Below, in pieces: positions 1 to 7,518 of a stretch of 64,000 nucleotides of DNA (position 1 is its first letter; each line of letters begins with the position of its first letter). Source of the DNA: Acidobacteriaceae bacterium (GTDB lineage: Bacteria; Acidobacteriota; Terriglobia; Terriglobales; Acidobacteriaceae); NCBI GenBank assembly GCA_003134995.1, contig PLDC01000019.1, forward strand, positions 530,517 to 594,516, in the 5' to 3' direction. The position numbers and the translations under genes were made by a program. The notes beneath the pieces were generated by a model that was not told the DNA's origin, made no database searches, and saw only the letters and a program-made list of their open reading frames with translations.

Positions 1-1
1 G

Positions 2-106
2 AGCGCCCGCGCGGCGTCAACTGGAGATTTCGCCTCAGCTGAGTTGCCCGCGCCTTCGCCCGCGCCACTAGTGGCCGCTTCGGCAGAACGGAGGCCGCGT
101 GGCTAA
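2..106 (+). CDS. C-terminal tail of an upstream protein (partial)
   Basis: An open frame enters from the left edge and ends at TAA 104-106, overlapping the GTG start of the response regulator by 8 bases. The visible 34 residues are rich in Ala, Pro and Ser and end in RRPRG, a low-complexity tail with no recognisable domain. Because NtrC-type regulators are commonly preceded by their sensor kinase, this may be the end of such a kinase, but nothing in the visible residues proves it. The overlap indicates translational coupling. Confidence 0.5.
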   Translation, partial: SARAASTGDFASAELPAPSPAPLVAASAERRPRG

Positions 107-1493
107 CATTCTGGTTTGCGACGATGAGCGCTCCATCTGCGAAATGCTTGACATCGCCCTGCGCCGCGAAGGACATCGCGTAGAAACTGTGCAATCGGGC
201 CAGGCAGCCAAGAATAAGATAGACGGCGCTCTTTACGATTTGATTATCACCGACATTAAGATGCCGAATATCGACGGCATCGAAGTGCTGCGCCACGCGC
301 ATCGCGTCTCGCCCGATTCTCCCGTCATCCTCATCACTGCAGTCGACGACTACGAAGCCGCTGTGGAAGCGGTAAAGGCCGGAGGAGCGTCGGATTACAT
401 TCGCAAGAGTCCCGGCCTGATGGATGAAATCAAGCTGGCGATCAACCGCGTGCTGGAAAAATCGCACCTGAGCAAGCAGAACTTTGCCCTGCGCCGCGAT
501 GCCGCTTCCCACAATTCGCTCGACAATATTATCGGCTCCAGTCCTGCGATGGAGAAGTTGAAGCAGACTTTGCGCACCGTCGCTTCGACGGCCAGCACCG
601 TGCTGATTCACGGCGAGAGCGGCACTGGTAAAGAGTTGGTGGCCCGCGCCGTCCACATCTGTTCGCCGCGCGCCTCCGAGCCGTTCGTCTCGGTGAACTG
701 TGGCGCCTTCCCTGAGACTCTGCTCGAGAGTGAACTCTTCGGCTATCTGAAGGGAGCTTTTACCGGAGCGAATCAGAATAAACGCGGACTGTTTGAAGTG
801 GCTGGTGGTGGCACCATTTTTCTGGATGAAATCAGCGAAATGACGCTGGCCATGCAGGTAAAGCTGCTTCGTGTATTGCAGGAGCGCACCGTGCGTCCGG
901 TCGGCGGCGCCAGTGAAATTCCTATCGATGTGCGGGTTATCGCGGCGACGAATCGAGACCTGGACAAAGCTGTCGCCGACAATCTTTTCCGCGAAGATCT
1001 CTATTATCGGCTGAACGTTATTCCGGTACGCGTGCCGAATTTGCGCGAGCGCCGCGAAGACATCCCGCTGCTGGCCAATCACTTCTTGAAAAAATATGCG
1101 GCGGCAGCCAATCGAAGTATTATGCGCGTTAATAAAAACTCGCTCGATTCCCTCTGCGGCTACGAGTGGCCGGGCAATGTCCGCCAGTTGGAGAACACCG
1201 TAGAGCGCGCCGTAGCCCTGGAGATGACCGATGAGTTACACGTCGAGTTGCCGATGGAACGACCGAAAGCCCGCGCGGCCGCGGCTGGCGCGGGTGCTTC
1301 AGGAATGTCCGAAGTATCGCCGGGTGCGGTACTTCCCGACGGCGTGGGCATGGAGGGCTACGTGGCAAGCATCGAACGCACGCTGCTGCAAAGCGCTCTC
1401 GACCGCTCAAATGGCGTGCAGACCAAAGCCGCCGACCTGCTCAGTATCTCCTACCGCTCGTTCCGGCATTTGATGAAGAAGTACGAGTTGTGA
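99..1493 (+). CDS. NtrC-family sigma-54-dependent response regulator
   Basis: This is a two-component regulator that activates sigma-54 RNA polymerase after phosphorylation by a sensor kinase. Residues 1-120 form a receiver domain with the acidic pocket DD at 8-9 and the phosphorylatable Asp52 (LIITDIKMP). Residues 143-375 form the AAA+ domain with Walker A GESGTGKE at 172-179, the sigma-54 contact loop GAFTGA at 219-224 and Walker B around 239-244. A Fis-type helix-turn-helix closes the protein (SYRSFRHLMKKYEL). The 464-residue length is typical of the family. It starts at GTG and overlaps the preceding gene. The target genes cannot be told from the window. Confidence 0.95.
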   Translation: MANILVCDDERSICEMLDIALRREGHRVETVQSGQAAKNKIDGALYDLIITDIKMPNIDGIEVLRHAHRVSPDSPVILITAVDDYEAAVEAVKAGGASDYIRKSPGLMDEIKLAINRVLEKSHLSKQNFALRRDAASHNSLDNIIGSSPAMEKLKQTLRTVASTASTVLIHGESGTGKELVARAVHICSPRASEPFVSVNCGAFPETLLESELFGYLKGAFTGANQNKRGLFEVAGGGTIFLDEISEMTLAMQVKLLRVLQERTVRPVGGASEIPIDVRVIAATNRDLDKAVADNLFREDLYYRLNVIPVRVPNLRERREDIPLLANHFLKKYAAAANRSIMRVNKNSLDSLCGYEWPGNVRQLENTVERAVALEMTDELHVELPMERPKARAAAAGAGASGMSEVSPGAVLPDGVGMEGYVASIERTLLQSALDRSNGVQTKAADLLSISYRSFRHLMKKYEL

Positions 1494-1524
1494 GCTCTCA
1501 GCTTTCAGCCGTCAGCTCTCAGCC
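1494..1524. repeat. Short-word array, left arm of inverted pair
   Basis: Directly after the regulator stop codon the word cagctctcag/ctttcag is repeated several times. The same words recur in reverse complement at 1837-1870, so the two arrays bracket the small membrane ORF at 1533-1802. No coding content is seen in either arm. Confidence 0.6.
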
Positions 1525-1532
1525 ACAACCAC

Positions 1533-1802
1533 ATGAACCTTACACGAGAGATACCAGAACCAATCGAACGACGCGACGATGGGAATGCTAGGCAGCCTCA
1601 TTCGCGTAGCGCTATCTTGCGAAAGCGCATCATGGCCGTCTTCCTCGCTGTCTTGTGCGCTCTGATGCAAACCATATATTTTTACTACCGATCCGCGTAC
1701 CTTCGTAGTGCCGGGGATTGGCGTTTGTTTTGGATTGGTGAAGTATTCATTGGCGTTTGGCTTGTTTTTGCCGTCGTGCAGATCCTCAGAAAAGGACCAT
1801 GA
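1533..1802 (+). CDS. Small membrane protein of unknown function
   Basis: An 89-residue frame has a polar, charged N-terminus of about 33 residues followed by two hydrophobic segments (about 34-52 and 66-84) separated by a basic and aromatic loop, and a short positively charged tail. This predicts a two-helix inner-membrane protein. I do not recognise a family. No convincing ribosome binding site precedes the ATG, and an internal in-frame ATG at 1632 would still retain both helices, so the start is uncertain. The gene sits between two inverted short-word arrays. It could be a spurious ORF, but the membrane pattern argues for a real gene. Confidence 0.45.
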   Translation: MNLTREIPEPIERRDDGNARQPHSRSAILRKRIMAVFLAVLCALMQTIYFYYRSAYLRSAGDWRLFWIGEVFIGVWLVFAVVQILRKGP

Positions 1803-1836
1803 AGTTTACAGATTGAGTGGGGCTTGACCCGTGAGT

Positions 1837-1870
1837 GTGAGCTGACAGCTAGGGCTGAGAGCTGACAGCT
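1837..1870. repeat. Short-word array, right arm of inverted pair
   Basis: The words gagctgacagct and ggctgagagctgacagct repeat here and are reverse complements of the array at 1494-1524. The arm abuts the stop codon of the converging TPR gene and could contribute to transcription termination. Confidence 0.55.
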
Positions 1871-2219
1871 ACCTCTTCTTCAACTGCTGCTTCCATCCCA
1901 ACACCCGCGCTTTTGCTCCTTCGGCCTCAGCTTCCGGAATCATTCCCTTTTTCTGATAGAGCACTGACAAGCTGGTGTGCGCGAGCACGTCGTCGGGATC
2001 TAGCTTTGTAATCTGATCGGCGACCGTGATCGCCTCATCGTAACGCTGCAAATCCTGCAGCGCGCGCGCGAGCCCGTGCATGACTTCAGTAAAAGTTGGA
2101 TCGACGGCCAGCGCCTCGCGATAAGCTGCAACTGCCTCTTCCAGCTTCCCGTCCGCCATCAAATCCAGCGCGGCATAGTAGTGGTCCTCGGCCTTCTGGT
2201 GGGCATCTGCATCGGACAT
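1869..2219 (-). CDS. Small tetratricopeptide repeat protein
   Basis: A 116-residue protein built of three TPR units: residues about 10-43 (DHYYAALDLMADGKLEEAVAAY), 44-77 (GLARALQDLQRYDEAI) and 78-111 (LAHTSLSVLYQKKGMIPEA). TPRs make helical hairpins for protein-protein contacts. There is no signal peptide, so it is probably cytoplasmic. I place the start at the ATG at 2219 (MSDADAHQK) because AGGAA lies nine bases upstream; the longer frame reaching 2336 has an unconvincing Cys/Arg-rich extension. The interaction partner is unknown. Confidence 0.8.
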   Translation of the reverse strand: MSDADAHQKAEDHYYAALDLMADGKLEEAVAAYREALAVDPTFTEVMHGLARALQDLQRYDEAITVADQITKLDPDDVLAHTSLSVLYQKKGMIPEAEAEGAKARVLGWKQQLKKR

Positions 2220-2340
2220 GAATGGAAATTCCTGGCGGAGACAGGATTCTAACATGCGGCCCGCTTTACGCATCCGCAGCTCTACGCATCTGCGCTCCAC
2301 GCATGCTGACGTCCCGATAGTGCTGTCATCCAACAATGCT

Positions 2341-2438
2341 TGTCATCCCGAGCAACGCGAGGGATCCTGGTTCTTGCCTGGGCGGGCACATAGACGGCAT
2401 CGGCAAAACCAGGATCCCTCGCGTTGCTCGGGATGACA
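2341..2438. repeat. REP-like long perfect hairpin
   Basis: Arms 2341-2372 and 2407-2438 are perfect 32-base inverted repeats starting with TGTCATCCCGAGCAACGCG and separated by 34 bases. Truncated copies of the arm end (GGATGACAACGCCT) follow at about 2447-2460, and GGATGACAATGC follows near 2478. Elements of the type TGTCATCC-GAGC-GCGA-GGATC are dispersed palindromic repeats in many soil bacteria; related shorter traces occur here near 10399, 34241 and 45934. Confidence 0.85.
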
Positions 2439-2535
2439 ACGCCTAAGGATGACAACGCCTCGCGGGGACAATACCTACGGATGACAATGCTTACCGTGCA
2501 TGGTCGAAAAATGCGCTTACGTTTATGATGCTGCC

Positions 2536-2766
2536 ATGCGCCACTCGCTCGCATTTCTGTGGAACGCCACCAAGGGTCATCGCCTCGCTCCGTGGCGGAG
2601 CCCGTATCTTCTATGGCGCATCGAGACTTTCTGTGGCGTAAAGATGACACAAATCGGTTTTCTGGAGTTCTGGGAATTTCTGTGGCGGGAGCGCGTCAGT
2701 TTGTGGCGTTTTCTGAAGTGGACCGGCGAAATGGACCATTACGTTCATCCAAGGCCGAAAGACTAA
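2536..2766 (+). CDS. Small Trp/Arg-rich protein of unknown function
   Basis: A 76-residue frame from ATG 2536 (MRHSLAFLWNATKGHRLAPW) is rich in Trp, Arg and Phe, including WRSPYLLWRIET and FLWRERVSLWRFLKWT. The aromatic/basic spacing suggests an amphipathic, membrane-peripheral protein. I have an impression of similar small proteins with an LxPWRSPYLRWR-like core in Acidobacteria, but cannot confirm this without a search. There is a longer frame from 2500, but its first residues add nothing typical. It converges on the SAM hydrolase gene across a hairpin-forming repeat. Confidence 0.5.
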   Translation: MRHSLAFLWNATKGHRLAPWRSPYLLWRIETFCGVKMTQIGFLEFWEFLWRERVSLWRFLKWTGEMDHYVHPRPKD

Positions 2767-2856
2767 GTAGGGGTTAGGGGCTAGGGCCGAGGGGCCGAGG
2801 GGCCAGTGAAAATCCGTAATAGGCTTGACCGTTTTCCCTGACCCCTGACCCCCGCC
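2767..2856. repeat. Inverted short-word arrays between convergent genes
   Basis: A G-rich array (ggggttaggggctagggccg, 2768-2809) is followed by its C-rich inverted counterpart (ccctgacccctgaccccc, 2836-2854). Lying between two converging stop codons, the pair could fold as a bidirectional terminator-like hairpin, though it lacks a clear T tract. Confidence 0.55.
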
Positions 2857-3684
2857 CTACGCTCCCTTGCCGGCAGCAGCGCCCTCGCCCAGGACGACCG
2901 ATACATCGCTGCCTTTGCCGGCTCCGGTTAACTGGGCTGCGGCTCCGCGATTGGCTGCGATTTCCAGAAAACCCATGCTGCCAAGAATCCCGAAAACTTC
3001 TCCAGGGGCGGCCTCGGCATAGGCGTTGTGGATTTCAGTGATCTCGCGGCTGCCTACGACAATCTTGAATGCTTTTGGGTCGGCTCCGAAAAGCATTGGT
3101 GCATCTTGCGGAGTGATGTTGGTAATCAGATTTCCGAAGCGGTCGACCTTCAGCACGACCCCGCGCAGGCGGTTTCCATCGACAGCCTTCGGCTTGGGTG
3201 CAGAGAATCGCACATAGTCTTCAATCTCCTCGCCAAACTTGAGCGAGTCAACCTCCTTAGCCAGGTACGCGGCCACGGGAGAAAAAATGTCGCGCGCATG
3301 AAACGTGTTGCTCACCGGCTGCAGAAAATAATGTTTGGAAGTGATGTGCCGCACATGCATCCGCGGCTCGCGCGCGTAGACCAGCGAAAGCACTCCGTTG
3401 TCGGGCGCAACGAAATGATATTTGTCACAAGACGCGACGATCGGCCGCCGCGCCGTTCCCACGCCGGGATCGACGACCACTACGTGCACCGTGCGATTGG
3501 GAAAATAGGAATACGCCTGCGAAACGGTCAGCGCCCCATCCAGCACATCGAATGCCTGCACGGCATGGCAGATATCGACAATCTGCGCGTCGGGCACGAT
3601 ATCGAGAATGACGCCCTTCATGGCGCCAACAAAGTGGTCGTTACTGCCGAAATCGGTGGTCAGAGTAATAATCGGACGGGCCAA
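2857..3684 (-). CDS. S-adenosyl-L-methionine hydroxide adenosyltransferase (DUF62)
   Basis: Enzymes of this family split S-adenosylmethionine with water or hydroxide into adenosine and methionine; they share their fold with the fluorinase and chlorinase. Diagnostic segments are ITLTTDFGSNDHFVGAMKG at the N-terminus, VVVVDPGVGTARRPI, APDNGVL and the C-terminal DRFGNLITNI. I set the start at TTG 3684 because AGGAG stands four bases upstream, which makes the protein begin just before ARPIITLTTDF as in homologues; the longer ATG frame from 3756 adds an atypical leader. The length of 275 residues is normal. It is a single-gene unit. Confidence 0.9.
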   Translation of the reverse strand: MARPIITLTTDFGSNDHFVGAMKGVILDIVPDAQIVDICHAVQAFDVLDGALTVSQAYSYFPNRTVHVVVVDPGVGTARRPIVASCDKYHFVAPDNGVLSLVYAREPRMHVRHITSKHYFLQPVSNTFHARDIFSPVAAYLAKEVDSLKFGEEIEDYVRFSAPKPKAVDGNRLRGVVLKVDRFGNLITNITPQDAPMLFGADPKAFKIVVGSREITEIHNAYAEAAPGEVFGILGSMGFLEIAANRGAAAQLTGAGKGSDVSVVLGEGAAAGKGA

Positions 3685-3774
3685 GGTTCTCCTCACTGAC
3701 GGAAGACGCACTGCTCCCAGAAACTCGAAAGTAATTGTTGGGAACTGCGTAGTCAAGGCACGGAGGTAATAAGA

Positions 3775-3862
3775 GCAGGGATTAGTGCTAGGGGATAGGG
3801 ATCAGGGGCCAGTCAGAAAAGGAGAAGAGGGCGACTAAACCCAAATCCCTAATCCCTGACCC
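3775..3862. repeat. Inverted short-word arrays
   Basis: The left array (agggattagtgctagggga, 3775-3816) and right array (aaatccctaatccctgaccc, 3842-3862) are imperfect reverse complements. The right arm abuts the stop codon of the permease gene. Confidence 0.55.
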
Positions 3863-5119
3863 CTATTCGTACCGCAGCGCTTCAATCGGGCTCATGCGCG
3901 AGGCCTTCAGCGCAGGATAAAATCCCGAGCAGATTCCCACGAGCGACAAAATGATGAATGAGATCATCATCACGCTCATCGATGCGTGCAAAAAGATCGC
4001 GCCCTCGTGGTTGGCGGTTTTGTAGAACTCGTCGTAAAGCGGCATCGGCGGGATGACCCACGTCAGTATCTCGGCCACCGCCATTCCGACTAAGCCGCCG
4101 ACGAATGTGAGCACCAGCGCCTCCAGCAGGAACTGCACCAGAATATGCCGCGGGCGCGCTCCAATCGCCTTGCGCAAGCCGATCTCCCGCGTGCGCTCCG
4201 TTACCGAAACCAGCATGATATTCATTACGCCAATTCCGCCCACAGCCAGCGTGATCACGCCGATCAGTCCTAGCACGGCTTGCAGCCCGATCGAAAAGCC
4301 GTTGATCATGGCGCGATCTTCAATCGTGTCCCACGCGGGCGTGGCCTTGTCGTCCTTGGGATCGAAGTGATGCCGCCGCGCCACCACTTCCCGAACGGCA
4401 GCCAGCGCCTTCTTGTTCAGTTCCGCGGCCGTCGGTTCAAAAATAATTTCGTCGGGATCTTTCAGGTTCTTCAGATCCCGCATCAACCCGAATGGTATGA
4501 AGCCATCGTTGTTGTCCGGCCCCTGGTACATGGAATCCTGGATTTTATTTCGCATCGTCCCGATGACCTCAAAATCAAGGCCCCCAAGGCTGACGTGCTG
4601 TCCGACTCCCGGCGCTCCCTGAAAAACTTTTTTCGCCGCGTCGTAGCCGAGAATCACAACGCGGCGGTGGTCGGAGAAATCTCCATCTTCGAAATAGCGG
4701 CCGTCGGCGAGGATCAACTTCCGCATCTCTCCGTAGGGCATTTCGACGCCGCGCACCGGAACCGTCACCACTCGAGTGCCAAGCTTGATTCCAAAGTCGC
4801 GATCAATTTCACCGCTTACCGCGCGAACGATCGGCACCTCATCGCGAATCGCCTCAACATCCTCATATTCGTAATTGACTTTCTTGCCCGCGCGCTGGCC
4901 GCCGGCCTGCATGCTCGTCTGCCCCGGCCAAAGCACGATGACGTCATTACCCATATTCATGAAAGCGTGCAGCACACTGCCGCCGAGGCCTTGTCCGTAG
5001 GCCAGCAGCAACACCACCGAGGCCAATCCCCAAACGATGCCGAGCATAGTGAGCATCGACCGCATGCGGTCGCGCATCAGCGCCTGCCAGCCTTGCGAAA
5101 TGAGTTCCTTGAGAAACAT
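3863..5119 (-). CDS. ABC transporter permease, MacB/FtsX type
   Basis: A 418-residue inner-membrane permease with the four-helix FtsX architecture: helix 1 near residues 20-45 (MLTMLGIVWGLASVVLLLAY), a large periplasmic MacB-PCD domain at about 50-285, and three C-terminal helices after the conserved GGIGVMNIMLVSVTERTREIGLRKAIGA signature. It is homologous to the permease at 6167-7426. No ATP-binding domain is fused and no ATPase gene is nearby, so the motor must come from elsewhere. It lies downstream of the adaptor, first permease and DUF4097 gene on the same strand. Proteins of this type form tripartite exporters or mechanotransmission complexes. Confidence 0.92.
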   Translation of the reverse strand: MFLKELISQGWQALMRDRMRSMLTMLGIVWGLASVVLLLAYGQGLGGSVLHAFMNMGNDVIVLWPGQTSMQAGGQRAGKKVNYEYEDVEAIRDEVPIVRAVSGEIDRDFGIKLGTRVVTVPVRGVEMPYGEMRKLILADGRYFEDGDFSDHRRVVILGYDAAKKVFQGAPGVGQHVSLGGLDFEVIGTMRNKIQDSMYQGPDNNDGFIPFGLMRDLKNLKDPDEIIFEPTAAELNKKALAAVREVVARRHHFDPKDDKATPAWDTIEDRAMINGFSIGLQAVLGLIGVITLAVGGIGVMNIMLVSVTERTREIGLRKAIGARPRHILVQFLLEALVLTFVGGLVGMAVAEILTWVIPPMPLYDEFYKTANHEGAIFLHASMSVMMISFIILSLVGICSGFYPALKASRMSPIEALRYE

Positions 5120-5131
5120 CGTCTTAAACTT

Positions 5132-5203
5132 TTCACCACGGAGTCACGGAGCCACGGAGATTTTTCTATTTGTTTTCTCCGTGACTCCGTGCCTCTGTGG
5201 TGG
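5132..5203. repeat. CACGGAG-type inverted repeat
   Basis: Repeats of ccacggagtcacggagccac (5132-5160) face their reverse complement ctccgtgactccgtgcctct (5175-5203) around an AT-rich loop. This cacggag word family is widespread in intergenic DNA of several phyla; other degenerate copies here lie near 8940, 47290 and 60060. Confidence 0.65.
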
Positions 5204-5217
5204 ATTTGGTTCTTCTG

Positions 5218-6174
5218 CTACTCGATGTGAATATCTCCCGAGCCCGTCCGCACGCTCAGCGGCGGCCCGCCGCCGCCTGCTTTGCCGACGATGTGCTTGC
5301 GACCTTCCTGCACGCGGCCCTGCACGGTTGTCGTGATCGGAACATTTAAATCCAGCGTGCCTGAACTGGTGGAAATGTCTGCGTCGAATGCGGCATTCTG
5401 CGGCAGCCGGACGTGCACGTTGCCCGATCCGGTTCGGATTTCCCAAGCGCCCGCCTGCGTGCCTTCGGCGGTGATGTCGCCACTGCCCGCCTCAGCGCGC
5501 AACGCGCCTTGAATTCCGCGAACCGAAACATTGCCCGAGCCAGTGCGCAGATCAACGTCCCCCGATGCGATTTCCTGCACCTCGATGTCGCCGCTGCCCG
5601 CGCCTCCACGCAGAGTTCCAGCAATTTCAAGCGCGCGCACGTTGCCTGACCCGGTCTGCACATGAATCTCTCCGGTAAGCCGCGAGAGCTTTACGTCTCC
5701 CGACCCGGTCGTAACGTCGGCGTTGCCATGCGTGCCTTCGATGGTTTCGTTTCCCGAGCCGCTGTGGCTGCGGATCGTCGCGTCGACGGGCACGGTGATT
5801 TCATAGTCGATAGAAATATTCCGGGCCGTCACTTTCTCGATGTGGATGCTGTTGCCATCCTGCCGTACCGGCGGATGCTGCTCGATGTCGGAGACGTCGG
5901 TCTGCCGGCTTCCAAACAGCCAGTGGTCGCCAACAAAGATCTTGGCGCGTATGGAAACCGAACCCGACGCTCCGCTGTGCACAACGATATCGCCGGAGCC
6001 TGTTTCCACTTCCAGGTTCACGGGCCCGCTGACCTGTAACGTTTTCTCGAAATGTCCTTGCGGGGTGGAAGCGGCCGCGAAGGTGGAAGCGAACAACACG
6101 GCCAGCCCGATCACCAGGAAAGAAAATCGAGCCGGAAGAAAAGTCTGAATGTGAGGGATGCGTTGGTTATTCAT
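5218..6174 (-). CDS. Secreted DUF4097-type beta-solenoid protein
   Basis: A 318-residue protein with an N-terminal hydrophobic segment (FSFLVIGLAVLFASTFAAAS) that acts as signal peptide or anchor. The body is a ladder of TGSG(D/N)-x-x-V rungs spaced about 18-20 residues, alternating strictly between GSGD and GSGN, as expected for a right-handed beta-solenoid of the DUF4097 (putative adhesin) family. It is encoded between two FtsX-type permeases; its start overlaps the stop of the upstream permease by 8 bases, so the genes are translationally coupled. It may be an envelope partner or cargo of that system. The exact function is unknown. Confidence 0.85.
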   Translation of the reverse strand: MNNQRIPHIQTFLPARFSFLVIGLAVLFASTFAAASTPQGHFEKTLQVSGPVNLEVETGSGDIVVHSGASGSVSIRAKIFVGDHWLFGSRQTDVSDIEQHPPVRQDGNSIHIEKVTARNISIDYEITVPVDATIRSHSGSGNETIEGTHGNADVTTGSGDVKLSRLTGEIHVQTGSGNVRALEIAGTLRGGAGSGDIEVQEIASGDVDLRTGSGNVSVRGIQGALRAEAGSGDITAEGTQAGAWEIRTGSGNVHVRLPQNAAFDADISTSSGTLDLNVPITTTVQGRVQEGRKHIVGKAGGGGPPLSVRTGSGDIHIE

Positions 6175-7426
6175 GTCTGAGCGACTCCACAGGTGTCATT
6201 TCCGCGGCGCGCTGGGCCGGATACATACCCGCGGTCACGGTGATTAAAGAAAGTGTCAGGATCGAAGCCACAATCGAAATCGTAGAAATAATTGGATGAG
6301 GAACGAAATCCGGCAGCGGAACCGCTTTCAACGCCCAACAGGTTCCCATGCCGAAGCTGAGGCCGAGAATTCCACTCGCCACCGTCAGCATGGCCGACTC
6401 GGCGAAGAATTGTCCCAGGATGTCGCGCTTGGTCGCACCCAGCGCCTTCCGCGTGCCAATCTCCCGCGTGCGTTCCGTGACCGAAACCAGCATGATGTTC
6501 ATCACTCCGATGCCGCCGAGGCACAGGGTCACGATGGCCACGCAGCCAAAGAAAATCGTGACCACGCCAAAGATTTTATCCAGCAGCTTGGCGCCTTCCA
6601 TGGTGTCCCAAACAAACACCGCATCTTTGTCGAGCGGATCGAAATGGTGCGCCCGGCCCAGCGTCCTCCGCACCTGCAGCACTGCGTCATCATGCGCCTC
6701 GGGATCGGCTACTTCGAAAACGATGTCATCGAGCCATCCGCGGGTGATGCCTGCGCCTGTCTTCTCGGGCGGAGGAAAATCCCGCGCCACCGCTGAATAC
6801 GGAGCGAAAATGTAATCGTTGTCTGGACCGTCGTAATTCGAGTTCTGCTTCTTTTCCGCCAGCACTCCAACCACGGTATAAGGCACGCTCTTGATCAGCA
6901 TGGTGGCGCCGATCGAAGGCTGCCCCGGAAACAGTTGTCGATTGGCTGCGAATCCCAGCACCGCAACGCGTCGCGCGTCGCGCTCGTCATCTTCTGTGAT
7001 CAGCCGGCCTTCGCTGAGAATTAGAGATCGAAAGTCCTGATATGACGGCCACATTCCCACCACTCCGCGGCTGGCTGAATTGAACTGGCTTACCTCGGGA
7101 ATGTTGCGCCGCAACTCGGGGCTTACGTTCTTCACGGAGTAGCACTCTTCGCGAATGAGTTGCGCGTCATCCACATTCAGTTGGATCTCGCGTCCCGCGG
7201 CCCGTCCGCCGACCTGTGTGCTGGTGCGACCGCCCCACACGATGACCAGATCTTTGCCCAGCGTCTCCATGTGCTTCTTCTGGTCGGCGCTGAAACCCCG
7301 CCCCAGCCCCACCAGCAGGATGACCGAAGCGATGCCCCACACAATGCCAAACATGGTGAGGAACGTTCGCATCTTGTGAGCGCGGAATGTGGCCAAAGCC
7401 TGGCGCAGGATTTCGAGAAGAGTCAT
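6167..7426 (-). CDS. ABC transporter permease, MacB/FtsX type
   Basis: A 419-residue paralogue of the permease at 3863-5119. Helix 1 is near residues 18-45 (FLTMFGIVWGIASVILLVGLG), followed by a periplasmic MacB-PCD domain and three C-terminal helices beginning near FGVVTIFFGCVAIVTLCLGGI with the signature NIMLVSVTERTREIGTRKALGA. It follows the MacA-like adaptor gene by 92 bases filled with a short-word repeat, and overlaps the start of the DUF4097 gene. No ATPase subunit is encoded in the cluster, unlike canonical MacAB operons. Confidence 0.92.
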   Translation of the reverse strand: MTLLEILRQALATFRAHKMRTFLTMFGIVWGIASVILLVGLGRGFSADQKKHMETLGKDLVIVWGGRTSTQVGGRAAGREIQLNVDDAQLIREECYSVKNVSPELRRNIPEVSQFNSASRGVVGMWPSYQDFRSLILSEGRLITEDDERDARRVAVLGFAANRQLFPGQPSIGATMLIKSVPYTVVGVLAEKKQNSNYDGPDNDYIFAPYSAVARDFPPPEKTGAGITRGWLDDIVFEVADPEAHDDAVLQVRRTLGRAHHFDPLDKDAVFVWDTMEGAKLLDKIFGVVTIFFGCVAIVTLCLGGIGVMNIMLVSVTERTREIGTRKALGATKRDILGQFFAESAMLTVASGILGLSFGMGTCWALKAVPLPDFVPHPIISTISIVASILTLSLITVTAGMYPAQRAAEMTPVESLRHE

Positions 7427-7433
7427 AAGAACC

Positions 7434-7517
7434 CGGGCTTCGGGCTTCGGCTTTCGGGCTTCGGCTCCAAAGCATGGCTAAAATCCGAGCTCACGAAGCC
7501 CACTAGCCGAAGCCTGC
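7434..7517. repeat. Short-word arrays gggcttcgg
   Basis: The word gggcttcgg/ctttcgggcttcggct repeats four times at 7434-7467 and is answered in inverted form (cgaagcccactagccgaagcc) at 7493-7515 between the adaptor and permease genes. Confidence 0.5.
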
Positions 7518-7518
7518 C

